Source of the DNA: CAWVWD01 sp965662365
GTDB taxonomy: Bacteria > Bacteroidota > Bacteroidia > Chitinophagales > Saprospiraceae
Assembly (NCBI GenBank): GCA_965662365.1
Contig: CBFIHR010000019.1
Location: 1-63,235 of the forward strand
DNA length: 63,235 nucleotides
Reading direction: 5' to 3'
The notes below the pieces were generated by a model. It ran no database searches. It saw nothing but the letters and a program-made list of their open reading frames with translations, and had not been told where the DNA came from. The position numbers and the translations under genes are program-made. Shown here one piece after another: positions 49,090 to 57,997 of this stretch. The number at the start of each line of letters is the position of its first letter. Position 1 is the stretch's first letter.

Positions 49090-50622
49090 CTAAGCGTTCA
49101 AGCCAAAAGCGTAATAATATTCGCCAGGCAAATCTTCATAAACACCTTCTAACATTACACCACCTTTTTTATTGTCCAATATTTCGACCATTTCATCAAC
49201 CGAAGATACTTTCTGTCCATCGACCTTTGTGATGATAAAACCTTCACGCATTTGCGTACTTTTTCGCAATTTTCCAGCGTAGAGTTTTTTGACCTTTACA
49301 CCTCCATCAATGCCCAGTTTTTTTGCTAATTTCTTATCTACATCTTCCAACTCAGCACCTAAAATCTTGATAATATCTCTGGTGTCTTTCGCTGCCAGTT
49401 TCGTATTGCCATTTCGATTATTTAAAATGACATCAAACGTTTTAATTTTACCCTTTCGGTTCACGGTCAAAGTCACTTTTTCACCAGGTCGATAACGTGC
49501 AATCACACCTTGCAATTCAGGCGAAGTGTTGACGATTTTTCCATTTACTTTCGTAATAATATCGCCTGATTTCACACCAGCTTTTCCTGCTGCACTATTT
49601 GCCATCAAGCTATCGACATAAATACCTTGCGTCAAATCAAGATTTTTTTCTTTCGCAAAATTACCATCAACAGTACGAATCATAATTCCCAAAACACCAC
49701 GCTGCACCATGCCATATTGTATCAAATCCTCAACAACTTTGCTCACAATATTAGCAGGGACAGCAAAACCATAACCACTATACGAACCTGTCGGACTTGC
49801 GATCGCAGTGTTGATACCAATCAATCCGCCATTTAGATTCACCAACGCTCCGCCACTATTGCCGGGATTAATTGCAGCATCAGTTTGAATGAAGTTTTCA
49901 ACTGCATATTGTTCTTTTAGAATGTTGATGTTGCGACCTTTTGCACTCACAATTCCTGCCGTAACAGTCGAAGTTAAACTAAACGGATTTCCGACTGCCA
50001 TAACCCATTCACCGACTTTTACCTCATCAGAATTAACAAAAGGAAGCACCACCAAATCGTCCGCTTTGATCCGAAGCAATGCCAAATCAGTTGACGGATC
50101 TGTTCCGATAACCGTCGCTTTGAATGTACGATTATCGTGTAAAGTTACTTCAATATCGTCAGCATCAGCAATGACATGATTATTAGTAACAATATAGCCT
50201 TCATCACTAATCACAACGCCCGAACCTGTACCAACTCTTACCGGAGATTGACGACCATTTGGTGATTCAAACTTAAATTGTGGCCCAAAAAACTGCTCAA
50301 ATTCATCACCGAAGAAATCTCGAAAGGGATTCGGCGCAGTTTGATTTCGGAAACTATTGCTGCTGATTTGTGTGGATTTAATATGCACAACGCCGTCAAT
50401 TACATTTTCGGCTGTCGCCGTGAAATCTAAAGGAACAACTTCACCATTTTCATCAATGGTATAAACCGCACCTTTGGAGGGTGAGCTGTCAATATGTTGT
50501 ATTTGAATAGTATTGGCATTTTTGTTAAAATAGCTAAAAGCTGTAAAACTCAATACGCTTACAATAAGTGCTATTAAGCCTGAAAAAAGATAATTTTTAT
50601 TGATATTACTTAGGTTTAACAT
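49090..50622 (-). CDS. HtrA/DegP-type periplasmic serine protease with two PDZ domains
   Basis: An envelope quality-control protease and chaperone. An uncleaved or cleavable N-terminal hydrophobic segment spans about residues 12-32. The trypsin-like domain carries the catalytic triad: His149 (VTNNHVI), Asp179 (STDLALLRI) and Ser256 (GNSGGAL). PDZ1 (GVLGIMIRTVDGNFAKE to FDVILNNR) and a divergent PDZ2 (ILGAELEDVDKKLAKKLGI to the end) follow. The 510-residue length fits DegP/DegQ. Just upstream on the same strand is an Hsp20 gene, separated by a terminator, so the pair forms a protein-folding stress neighbourhood without necessarily being an operon. Confidence 0.97.
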   Translation of the reverse strand: MLNLSNINKNYLFSGLIALIVSVLSFTAFSYFNKNANTIQIQHIDSSPSKGAVYTIDENGEVVPLDFTATAENVIDGVVHIKSTQISSNSFRNQTAPNPFRDFFGDEFEQFFGPQFKFESPNGRQSPVRVGTGSGVVISDEGYIVTNNHVIADADDIEVTLHDNRTFKATVIGTDPSTDLALLRIKADDLVVLPFVNSDEVKVGEWVMAVGNPFSLTSTVTAGIVSAKGRNINILKEQYAVENFIQTDAAINPGNSGGALVNLNGGLIGINTAIASPTGSYSGYGFAVPANIVSKVVEDLIQYGMVQRGVLGIMIRTVDGNFAKEKNLDLTQGIYVDSLMANSAAGKAGVKSGDIITKVNGKIVNTSPELQGVIARYRPGEKVTLTVNRKGKIKTFDVILNNRNGNTKLAAKDTRDIIKILGAELEDVDKKLAKKLGIDGGVKVKKLYAGKLRKSTQMREGFIITKVDGQKVSSVDEMVEILDNKKGGVMLEGVYEDLPGEYYYAFGLNA

Positions 50623-50660
50623 GATAATTTTTTTTATGAAAAAATGAACACCATATCACA

Positions 50661-50718
50661 AAAAACAGGAATAAGCCTCAATACAACTTAATGTATTGAA
50701 GCCCTTCCCTATTTTTTA
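50661..50718 (-). terminator. Terminator of the Hsp20 gene
   Basis: A long imperfect hairpin centred on TCAATACA/TGTATTGA with further GC and CC/GG pairs outside. On the minus strand it ends in a run of T residues (CCTGTTTTTTG). It lies just past the Hsp20 stop. Confidence 0.75.
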
Positions 50719-50732
50719 GTTAACCATTACAA

Positions 50733-51167
50733 CTATGAAATTTCAATCAATCGAGGCGCTTTTTCTTTAGCTTCCTCTTTTTTAGGTAAGGTCAAGTTCA
50801 AAATACCATTTTCGTATTTTGCTTGAATTTGTCCGTCATCAACAATGTGTTTATTTAAATTGAAGGTGCGTTGAAAAGTTTGATAGCTAAACTCTCTGCG
50901 TAGGTAATTATTTTCATTTACCTCGCCTTCGTGCTTTGCTTCACATTTAATTGTTAGCACGTTGTCGTTTAATTCAACATTGAAATCTTCTTTATTCATA
51001 CCCGGCGCTGCCATTTCTACTAAAAAGGCGTCAGCTGTCTCCTTAATGTTGACAGCAGGTAATGAATCTTCTGCGAAATTACGATTTGACCAATCAAATA
51101 AGCTATTCCAATCATCATCAAAAAACCTTGAAATAGTTGGTCGTAAATTACGTTTTACAGTTAACAT
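50733..51167 (-). CDS. Hsp20/alpha-crystallin small heat-shock protein
   Basis: An ATP-independent holdase chaperone of the cytoplasm. The alpha-crystallin domain spans about residues 40-135, with LPAVNIKETADAFLVEMAAPGM, the conserved GILNLTLPK motif and the C-terminal IxI-type anchor in RLIEIS, which mediates oligomer assembly. The N-terminus holds FFDDDWNSLFDW. Its 144 residues are typical. It lies upstream of the HtrA-type protease gene. I could not identify a heat-shock promoter. Confidence 0.97.
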   Translation of the reverse strand: MLTVKRNLRPTISRFFDDDWNSLFDWSNRNFAEDSLPAVNIKETADAFLVEMAAPGMNKEDFNVELNDNVLTIKCEAKHEGEVNENNYLRREFSYQTFQRTFNLNKHIVDDGQIQAKYENGILNLTLPKKEEAKEKAPRLIEIS

Positions 51168-51316
51168 AACTCAATGATTTTTTAGTTTAAAAATTAAATT
51201 TTCTAATTGTTTAATCCTTAAAATGAATATTGAATATTAAAGATATTCTATCGTCTAAAAAATTAGAATCAACTGAAATACCAACTAAAAAATGATTGGT
51301 AAAAATTGACATTTTT
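51168..51316. other. Spacer upstream of the Hsp20 gene
   Basis: An AT-rich stretch with no open reading frame. It must hold the Hsp20 promoter; on the minus strand TATCTTTA near 51240 is one base off the -7 consensus, without a -33 partner. Confidence 0.4.
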
Positions 51317-51475
51317 TCAGATTCGACTTACAATTTGTCTGAAAATTTGGCAGCATTTGTAATAAGTACGCTCAAACAGCAACGCTTCCATTCTATTTGC
51401 CACCGAGAAAGGCCACACACCTAACAAATTAGACCGTACACGCAACAAAATAGACCCAACTTGATTATCCGTTGC
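51317..51475 (-). pseudogene. Possible gene relic in the spacer between methyltransferase and Hsp20
   Basis: A minus-strand frame stays open for 53 codons and reads VGSILLRVRSNLLGVWPFSV, then ANRMEALLFERTYYKCCQIF, then RQIVSRI and a stop. Base composition here is visibly less AT-rich than the rest of the spacer. The only ATG gives 24 residues (from MEALLF). It could be a remnant of a lost gene or mobile element, or a small peptide gene. I do not recognise it with confidence. Confidence 0.3.
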
Positions 51476-51495
51476 TTATAACTTTTTAGGAGTAT

Positions 51496-52695
51496 CTATT
51501 CAAAATCCTTAAACAATAGCTGCCTACAAACCACGACTACCCTATCCTCATTCTCTAGCGTCACCGCCAACAAATAAACGTTTCCACCATCTTTAATTTT
51601 CCATTTCTTCCTTAAATTCGCTACGCTTTCAGGGAAATTTCGAGTAATCAAATTCGCCTTACCATTTTCTAAGTATTTTGAAATGACTTTTTTTGAGGGT
51701 TTTATCACCGCCTCGACTTCAAAAACTCGACCTTGAAAATCTTGCCGCAATTCATCGCTCGTTAGCAAATGTGTGTTCGGAGCTATTTTTTCAAAACCAA
51801 AGGCGTTTCCGACTCCACCTACAACGTTGCCTTTCAGTATTGCTTTATTGGCATCGTACAGATATTTTTTGGGTTCAGAATAGTTGATGGAAATATAGTT
51901 ATTCCAAGTCGTTTCAAATTTTTCTATTCTATTATTTTTAGAAATATTGACGCAAGTCAAGCGAATATTTTGGGGCGCTTCCGCCCTACTATTCATAATA
52001 AACAACAACTCTTTACACTCATTTTCGACTGCAACCACATGAACAGCTTCTACATTTTTCAAACTTTTCAAGGCTTTATGAATATCCAACATTGGCGAAG
52101 TTTTCACCATTACGTAGTTGGCTTTCGCCAATAAGTCGTCCTGTATTTCAATGATATTTGGTGTGCTATCTTCGAGTGAGATGACTTTTTGTTGGCGTTC
52201 GTTTCGTCGTGCAGGGTCGAGATAAATACAATCAACCTCAATAGTTTTCAAATATTCCAAACTATCATTATTCACCACATGAATGTTTGATTGATTCAAC
52301 ACCTTATTATTATAATCAACAATTTTTGTCAATTCGGTTTGACGTTCGATATAGACCACTTTCTCAAATTGTTGCCCAAAATAAAACGCATCGACACCAA
52401 AGCCGCCAGTTAAATCCGCTATTGATTTACCATCAGAAATTTGTTTAAGAATAGTCGCTTTATAAATTGCCGTAAATTCAGAAGAACATTGTTGCCACGA
52501 AATAGTCGGAGGAAAAAAAACTGCGGGATTTTTTGCCCAAGTTGGTAATTTAGAAATTGCTTTTTTACGAATATTGATTTGGTTCGCTAATTTTTTAATA
52601 TCAAATTCAAGGTATTTCGCTCGGTTTAGTACCAACTTCGTCGTATCTATATTCAGATTTGATTGTATAAATTGCTGTTCTTTTGTTGTCAACAT
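51496..52695 (-). CDS. Class I SAM-dependent methyltransferase with THUMP-like C-terminal domain
   Basis: A Rossmann-fold methyltransferase, probably acting on RNA. The SAM-binding motif I is DLTGGFGVDAFYFG near residue 100. The acidic strand end is VVYIERQ, and motif IV is DCIYLDPARRNERQQK near residue 155, resembling the DPPY-type catalytic loop. The C-terminal 120 residues (YDANKAILKGNVVGGVGNAF onward) fit a THUMP-like domain. Its 399 residues match this conserved but poorly characterised Bacteroidota family. The substrate is unknown. It is divergent from the BLUF gene. Confidence 0.87.
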   Translation of the reverse strand: MLTTKEQQFIQSNLNIDTTKLVLNRAKYLEFDIKKLANQINIRKKAISKLPTWAKNPAVFFPPTISWQQCSSEFTAIYKATILKQISDGKSIADLTGGFGVDAFYFGQQFEKVVYIERQTELTKIVDYNNKVLNQSNIHVVNNDSLEYLKTIEVDCIYLDPARRNERQQKVISLEDSTPNIIEIQDDLLAKANYVMVKTSPMLDIHKALKSLKNVEAVHVVAVENECKELLFIMNSRAEAPQNIRLTCVNISKNNRIEKFETTWNNYISINYSEPKKYLYDANKAILKGNVVGGVGNAFGFEKIAPNTHLLTSDELRQDFQGRVFEVEAVIKPSKKVISKYLENGKANLITRNFPESVANLRKKWKIKDGGNVYLLAVTLENEDRVVVVCRQLLFKDFE

Positions 52696-52757
52696 AAAAC
52701 GTCATAGTTTTTGAGCATGCTAAGGTAAGTAGTTAACCACAATTAATGATAATTTTA

Positions 52758-52765
52758 TATTTTTG
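52758..52765 (+). promoter_or_regulatory. Candidate -7 box TATTTTTG of the BLUF gene
   Basis: An exact TAnnTTTG match 30 bases before the BLUF start, in the 100-base gap to the divergent methyltransferase. The -33 element is not clear. Confidence 0.4.
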
Positions 52766-52795
52766 AAGGACGTTCACCACATAAATTAAAATCAA

Positions 52796-53215
52796 ATGTA
52801 TCATTTAGCATATTTCAGTACTGCCACCAAATATTTTTCTGAACAAGAGTTAAAACAGTTATTAACCTACTCAAAAGAAAATAATCAAAAAATCAATATA
52901 ACAGGAATTCTACTATTTATTGAAGGCTGTTTTTTACAAATATTAGAAGGGGAACAAGCGACCGTAAACGCATTATACCATAAAATCAAGAAAGATACTC
53001 GACATTCAGATATTTTACGAATTTTTGAAGGAGAAACAACTGAACGAGTTTTCAAAAAATGGTCAATGGGTTTCAAAAATATTCCTTTTGTAGAATACAA
53101 ACAACAAACAGGCTTTGAAGATATTTCTAATGACGATTTTATTGATAAAGTCATCAAAACTAATCATCCAAAAATCATTCAAACACTACATAATTTTTAT
53201 GATGATATATTTTAA
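52796..53215 (+). CDS. Stand-alone BLUF-domain blue-light sensor
   Basis: A flavin-binding photoreceptor domain. The photochemical residues occur at the exact spacing of AppA-type BLUF proteins: Tyr6 (LAYFS), Asn30 (ENNQKINITG), Gln48 (GCFLQILEGE), Trp89 and Met91 (KKWSMGF). This implies a functional Tyr-Gln-flavin switch. Its 139 residues leave only about 40 after the core, with no fused EAL, GGDEF or cyclase domain, so it would act by protein-protein contact. The neighbours give no obvious partner. It is convergent with a large TonB receptor gene. Confidence 0.95.
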   Translation: MYHLAYFSTATKYFSEQELKQLLTYSKENNQKINITGILLFIEGCFLQILEGEQATVNALYHKIKKDTRHSDILRIFEGETTERVFKKWSMGFKNIPFVEYKQQTGFEDISNDDFIDKVIKTNHPKIIQTLHNFYDDIF

Positions 53216-53220
53216 AAGTA

Positions 53221-53252
53221 TTCGATGGACGATTCAAAAATCGCCCATCGAA
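53221..53252. terminator. Hairpin between convergent BLUF and receptor genes
   Basis: Arms TTCGATGGaCGATT/AATCGcCCATCGAA pair over 14 positions with one mismatch, between two convergent stop codons. Confidence 0.75.
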
Positions 53253-53262
53253 CTTTATCATT

Positions 53263-56061
53263 TTAGTACCAAGGAGGCCCTTTTCTTTTCTCTTCTTGCT
53301 GCGGTGCTTCTCCAAAATGTCGAATATTATACGTAAACGTCGCCATTACGTAGCGATTCAAAACGACTGTTTGCACATCTTCAATATAAGCCGCTGTCAC
53401 CGTTCTCGAAATCGAGGTATTTTGATTTAATAAATCGAAAACCGTCAAGCGGAAATCACCACGATTGTCTTTCAAGAACTTCCGTCCAATACTCATATTC
53501 CACAAAATGAAATTTTGGTTAAAACCATCGGTCAAACCATCATAATAATTGTGAGCCGCTTGTGTATTAAATACCCAATCTTCGCCCAAAATCAAGTTTA
53601 AACTGGCGGTTGTGGCTTGATTCAAATATTGTGTATTCGCAAAACCTTGTGCAGTATTTGTCGAGTTATTTAAGTTCGTCATTGACGTAATCGTAAAATC
53701 AACTTTCTCACTAATATTACTGCTCAAGGTCACACCGATTCCGGCTGTTGACGTATTGGCAATATTTTCAACGTCATCAATCAAGCCTGGTTCTTTCGTA
53801 AAACTTCCCGAAATATTAAAATTTAAATTCGATTTTAGCTTTTTTAATGGAATCCCGTAAGTGATAAAACCGTTGGTTCGAAAGTAACCCTTCATATTAA
53901 TCGGAGAAATCAACTGACCATTTCGACCTAATAAAATACCATCTGCTAACAAGGTGTCTTGACGAGCGATAAAGGTATTATTCGCAATATAATTTTCTCT
54001 AAAATCTGCGGATAACATCGCATAAAAAATGCGAGATTTTTCTGAATTTGTTTTGTTATAACGTAGATTCAAACGATGCTGCACTTGCTGCTCCAAATCA
54101 GGGTTTCCAGTTTCCAAGCGTAACGGATCACTATTATCAATCACGTTTTGCAACTGCGAAATAGACGGTGCAGAAGTATTCGCACGATAGAAAAATCGTA
54201 AATTCTCCGAGCGAGAAATATTGTAACGCATCATCGCAAACGGCACAAGATTAAAGAAATTTCGAGAAATATTATCTTCCTGAGGATACACCAAATCGTT
54301 ATTCAAATTCGACCACTGAAACCCCATTCCTGCAACGCCCATCAACGTCCTTCTATCACCATAACGAATACCAACTCCTGCTCTTTGTGTTGTATAATCA
54401 CTCACAAATTCATTCGATAATGGAATATTAAGCATCGAATAATTTTGGGTAAATTCATCAAAATCATAGGTCTTTTTGTCCGAATTTGTCCGTTGAATTG
54501 ACGCATTGTAATCCAAATAAATCACCGCTTTTTCAGAAATAGGCTCCGTGTACATCGTTCGTACACTTCCATTCCAACCATTATTATTCAAATCTGCATT
54601 TTGGTCTAAGGTGTCTGAAAGTGCGGTATTCGTCATATAAACGTTGCGAGATAATAACTCACTGTTTCCGCTATTTTCATTATAACCCGAATTGACAGAA
54701 ACCGAAAAACTTCGCCCACGTTTCTCAAAACGTTGACGATACGACAAACGCCCGGATAGATTGATTCCCACCAAATCTGAACCGTAAAAATAATCTGTTG
54801 AATTGAGTCTTGTTGTTTCAGCGAGATTCTGACCAAAAATCGACTGCGTTCCGTTGTTTTGTTGAATACTCAATCCAGGCTCAAAGGTCAATCGCTTTGT
54901 ATCATCAATGCGATAATCCATTCTAAAATTCATCCGATGATTGATATTTTGGCTAAACGAACTATCACTTTCTGTATAAATTTGGTCGAAGTCACTCGCA
55001 TTTCTTAGAAAAGTTCTGACCAAGTCCTGTCGAGTATCATTATCCGACCTATTGAAAAAATAACTTCCTGTTGCTTCGATTTTTTCGCCCCATTTGTCGC
55101 TATAATTCACACCAAAAGCCTGTGTTGTAGTGATGCCATTCTGTGAATTGACCATAAAGTTTTCGCTACCTCGACCTCGTCCGCCACCTCTTCGGCCTCG
55201 TCCGCCTGAACCCATAACGCCTAATAAATCATCACTCGAAAAATTCTGTTGATTCACATTATTCGATTGAGCAATCAACGATATGCGTTTTTTATCTTTA
55301 AAAATATTGATATTTCCGCCAGCAGCATATCGGTCTTCGTAGCCATAACCAGCGTAAATTTTCCCAAACTCTCCACTTCGCATATTACTTTTTGTAATAA
55401 TATTGATGGTTTTTGTGGTTTGGCCATCGCTTACGCCTGTCAGCTGTGCTTGTTCACTTTCTTTATCAAATACTTGGATTTTTTGCACGACGTCGGCTGG
55501 TAAGGCTTTCAAAGCAGCATTCGGGTCATTGCCAAAAAACGGTTGTCCATCGACTAAAACCTCCTTGACTTCTTCGCCTTGTGCATTGATTTTTCCGTTA
55601 GTACTCGTGACGCCAGGCATTTTTTTCAATAAATCTTCAGCTGTCGCATCAGGATTTGTTTTGAAAGCTTCGGCGTTATACTCGGTCGTATCCTCTTTTT
55701 GAACTGCCATAACGGTTTGTTCCACGATTTCGACTTCTGCCAAAGCGACTTCATCGGCTTCTAATATCACAAAACCTAAATCCACGTTTCCACGGACAAA
55801 CACTTGTTGTTTTAACGTTTTAAAACCGATATAAGAAACCTTCAAGGTATAACTTCCCTGTGGAATATTTTCAAGCACAAAGTTGCCATATTTATTCGTT
55901 GCAATTGCCCGAAAAAGCGAATCAGTCGGACTCGACAACACAACATTTGCCCCAATAACATTATCCTCATTCGCATCAACAATTTTTCCTGACGCTTTAT
56001 AGGTTTGTGCCATCGCAAGGGTTGAAAGAATGGTAAACAATAAGGTGTAAAGTATTTTCAT
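53263..56061 (-). CDS. Outer-membrane beta-barrel (TonB receptor-like) with RG-rich segment
   Basis: A large outer-membrane barrel of a group common in Bacteroidota. After a signal peptide (ending ALAMAQ) comes a carboxypeptidase-regulatory-like domain (about residues 20-105), then a plug-like domain with DLLKKMPGVTSTNGKI, VLVDGQPFFGNDPNAALKALP and IINIITK-type ending TKTINIITKSN. A glycine-arginine-rich stretch (GRGRRGGGRGRGSE, near residue 285) follows in what should be an early barrel loop or strand turn. The protein ends KRKGPPWY, not in the usual aromatic terminal strand. Its 932 residues and plug suggest TonB coupling, but the ligand is unknown. Confidence 0.9.
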   Translation of the reverse strand: MKILYTLLFTILSTLAMAQTYKASGKIVDANEDNVIGANVVLSSPTDSLFRAIATNKYGNFVLENIPQGSYTLKVSYIGFKTLKQQVFVRGNVDLGFVILEADEVALAEVEIVEQTVMAVQKEDTTEYNAEAFKTNPDATAEDLLKKMPGVTSTNGKINAQGEEVKEVLVDGQPFFGNDPNAALKALPADVVQKIQVFDKESEQAQLTGVSDGQTTKTINIITKSNMRSGEFGKIYAGYGYEDRYAAGGNINIFKDKKRISLIAQSNNVNQQNFSSDDLLGVMGSGGRGRRGGGRGRGSENFMVNSQNGITTTQAFGVNYSDKWGEKIEATGSYFFNRSDNDTRQDLVRTFLRNASDFDQIYTESDSSFSQNINHRMNFRMDYRIDDTKRLTFEPGLSIQQNNGTQSIFGQNLAETTRLNSTDYFYGSDLVGINLSGRLSYRQRFEKRGRSFSVSVNSGYNENSGNSELLSRNVYMTNTALSDTLDQNADLNNNGWNGSVRTMYTEPISEKAVIYLDYNASIQRTNSDKKTYDFDEFTQNYSMLNIPLSNEFVSDYTTQRAGVGIRYGDRRTLMGVAGMGFQWSNLNNDLVYPQEDNISRNFFNLVPFAMMRYNISRSENLRFFYRANTSAPSISQLQNVIDNSDPLRLETGNPDLEQQVQHRLNLRYNKTNSEKSRIFYAMLSADFRENYIANNTFIARQDTLLADGILLGRNGQLISPINMKGYFRTNGFITYGIPLKKLKSNLNFNISGSFTKEPGLIDDVENIANTSTAGIGVTLSSNISEKVDFTITSMTNLNNSTNTAQGFANTQYLNQATTASLNLILGEDWVFNTQAAHNYYDGLTDGFNQNFILWNMSIGRKFLKDNRGDFRLTVFDLLNQNTSISRTVTAAYIEDVQTVVLNRYVMATFTYNIRHFGEAPQQEEKRKGPPWY

Positions 56062-56128
56062 AGTTTGGTAGTCGTAATTAATAATAGTTTGGAATTATTG
56101 TTACTGAAATATCTTGAATAAAAAATTT

Positions 56129-56158
56129 CCATCATTCCGACCCGAGTCAGAATGATGG
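56129..56158 (-). terminator. Terminator after the Spy/CpxP-like gene
   Basis: CCATCATTC/GAATGATGG arms with an inner GAC/GTC pair, followed on the minus strand by AAATTTTTTATTC. It lies 20 bases past the stop and separates the gene from the receptor gene. Confidence 0.85.
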
Positions 56159-56178
56159 TTTTCTTAAATTTTTAGCGG

Positions 56179-56643
56179 CTAATTATCATCTTCTTTAATC
56201 ATTTCCTTAGCATTCTTCCCTTTTTTGTTTTTCTTTCCATTTTTGCGACGTGCTTGACCTTCCGCTCTTCGTTCGGCTAATATCACATCAAACTTTTCAA
56301 TCTGCGTTGGCGTTAATACACCTTTGATTTCCTCCGTTCGAGCAGTTACTAATGTCTTCATTTTTTCACGCATATCTTCTCTGCTTACCTCTTCTCCTAC
56401 TTCCCATTTTGCACGCATTTCTTCACGCATTGTTCTCATTTCAGTGGCGTATTTCAAATTAATTTCACCAACTTTTTTTGTCTGTTTTTTGGTCAATTCC
56501 AGTGCAACACTCAATTGTTCCGTTTGCTTTTTTGCCTGTTCAGCGGGCGTTCCCATAGCTTGAGGTGCAGGTTGAGCATTAACCAACACTGTCATTAATA
56601 CCATCGCTAAACTCATTAACATTGCATTCATTGTGATTTTCAT
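56179..56643 (-). CDS. Spy/CpxP-like LTxxQ periplasmic protein
   Basis: A small, exported, highly helical protein. The signal peptide ends VLVNAQ. The mature part carries two LTxxQ-type motifs (LTKKQ near residue 51 and LTPTQ near 110), the hallmark of CpxP/Spy envelope-stress chaperones, and is rich in Glu, Lys, Arg and Met. The C-terminus is a very basic stretch (RRKNGKKNKKGKNAKE) followed by an acidic end. A chaperone or metal-stress role is likely but unproven. It lies 117 bases upstream of the large receptor gene, with a terminator between them. Confidence 0.8.
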   Translation of the reverse strand: MKITMNAMLMSLAMVLMTVLVNAQPAPQAMGTPAEQAKKQTEQLSVALELTKKQTKKVGEINLKYATEMRTMREEMRAKWEVGEEVSREDMREKMKTLVTARTEEIKGVLTPTQIEKFDVILAERRAEGQARRKNGKKNKKGKNAKEMIKEDDN

Positions 56644-56830
56644 AGTTTCTTTTTTTTCTTTAAAAATAATTATGCTGCCACATAGACAAGGATTTAAAAA
56701 ATCATTAATCCTCTAAGCACCAACCTTTGACGACAAAAAAGCCAAAAAATTTAATTCACTTCCAAATTTTGTATCAAAAAGTGGTTTTAGATAATAATAT
56801 CGCCTTTTTTACCACCCAATAGCAATAGAA

Positions 56831-56861
56831 AACCGTGTCGATTTTAAAAATCAACACGGTT
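56831..56861. terminator. Hairpin after the dienelactone hydrolase gene
   Basis: AACCGTGTcGATTT and AAATCaACACGGTT pair over 14 positions with one mismatch across a 3-base loop, 39 bases past the stop. Confidence 0.8.
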
Positions 56862-56899
56862 CAAACGTCTATTCCTAATGCTTACCAAAGTACATTAAT

Positions 56900-57700
56900 T
56901 TACAACAACCGCACTTTCAAAAACTCTCTCGCCAACGTATTCGCTTCCTTTGCTGCTTCACTATTATAACTTTCACTACTTGGATTTGCGAAAGCATGTT
57001 TTGCATCAAAAATATGATTCTCGATATTTTTCCCGGTAGCTTTCGCCAATGCTTCAAAATTATTCGCTACCTCTGGTGTTATCCATTCATCCTTTGAGGC
57101 AAAAATGCCCAAAATATCCGATTGAATTGGTGCTAACTCCTCCGCTTTTTGTACTGGCATACCATAATAAATCACACAGCCGGCTCCTTTATTTTTTGCC
57201 AAAATCGAAGCCTTCAACGACCAGCCGCCACCAAAACACCAACCGATTGTCGCAATTTCCGCAAATTCGCCCGTTTGAGCAATCGCCCCCTTAATAATCG
57301 TTTTCGCTCGCTCTTCCGAAACCGCTTTCATAAACGCACTCGCATCATCACGAGTTGTCGCCACTTTTCCGTCATACATATCCAAAGCCATCACGGTCAC
57401 TTGACCATTTAAGTCCTCATACAATCTATCGGCTTCCCGCTTAATATGCTCATTCAAGCCCCACCATTCATGGATAACAAAAAGGTATTTTTCAACGTCT
57501 GTTTCCTTTGCTTTGATTTGATACGCCGCACCAGCTTTGTCGTCACTCGTCGAGAAAGTCACCATTTCGCCCAAACCGTCATGCGTAATTTGTTTAGGTT
57601 CGTCATGTGCCTCTTTGAATGCTTGTTCGTCATCGGTTGCCTCGTTCTTACAAGCGACTACGCTTAACGTCAATAATACAATTGTTACTATTCGATACAT
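56900..57700 (-). CDS. Dienelactone hydrolase-family lipoprotein
   Basis: An alpha/beta-hydrolase of the DLH family, anchored as a lipoprotein (lipobox SVVAC, Cys17). The nucleophile elbow is GWCFGGGW, with a cysteine as in true dienelactone hydrolases. The catalytic acid lies in GIFASKDEWITPE and the histidine in DAKHAFANPSS. VIHEWWGLNEHIKREADRLYE is the oxyanion-side block typical of the family. Its 266 residues include the leader. The substrate is unknown; ester or lactone hydrolysis in the envelope is the inference. It is monocistronic. Confidence 0.93.
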   Translation of the reverse strand: MYRIVTIVLLTLSVVACKNEATDDEQAFKEAHDEPKQITHDGLGEMVTFSTSDDKAGAAYQIKAKETDVEKYLFVIHEWWGLNEHIKREADRLYEDLNGQVTVMALDMYDGKVATTRDDASAFMKAVSEERAKTIIKGAIAQTGEFAEIATIGWCFGGGWSLKASILAKNKGAGCVIYYGMPVQKAEELAPIQSDILGIFASKDEWITPEVANNFEALAKATGKNIENHIFDAKHAFANPSSESYNSEAAKEANTLAREFLKVRLL

Positions 57701-57950
57701 AAATTCTACGTTTTTTAAAATGTAATTTTAACAATATAACTTTCTTCAATATAGCATTAAAATACAATTTGTTTAGATCTTATCCTGCCTATTTTCTGCC
57801 TTTCGGCAAATAGTAGATTTTGGCACTGATATACCTTTGTAGCATCATAGAAGTCATTCGATACAAAACCAGATAACCGACCGAAGATTAAACCATAATT
57901 AATCAATAATCCATTTAATAATAGTAAACTTTTTTATCCCTATTTTTTTC
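57701..57950. other. Spacer between the hydrolase and beta-barrel genes
   Basis: These 250 bases hold no coding frame. A second TAnnTTTG match, TACCTTTG at 57832-57839, could be an additional promoter with a 160-base leader, and CTGCCTTTCGGCAAATAG just before it folds weakly. Confidence 0.4.
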
Positions 57951-57958
57951 TAATTTTG
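57951..57958 (+). promoter_or_regulatory. Candidate -7 box TAATTTTG of the beta-barrel gene
   Basis: An exact TAnnTTTG match 40 bases before the start codon; no good -33 TTG at the expected spacing. Confidence 0.4.
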
Positions 57959-57997
57959 AAATATTCGACTAAGCTAAAATCAACTTAAAACGTCAAC

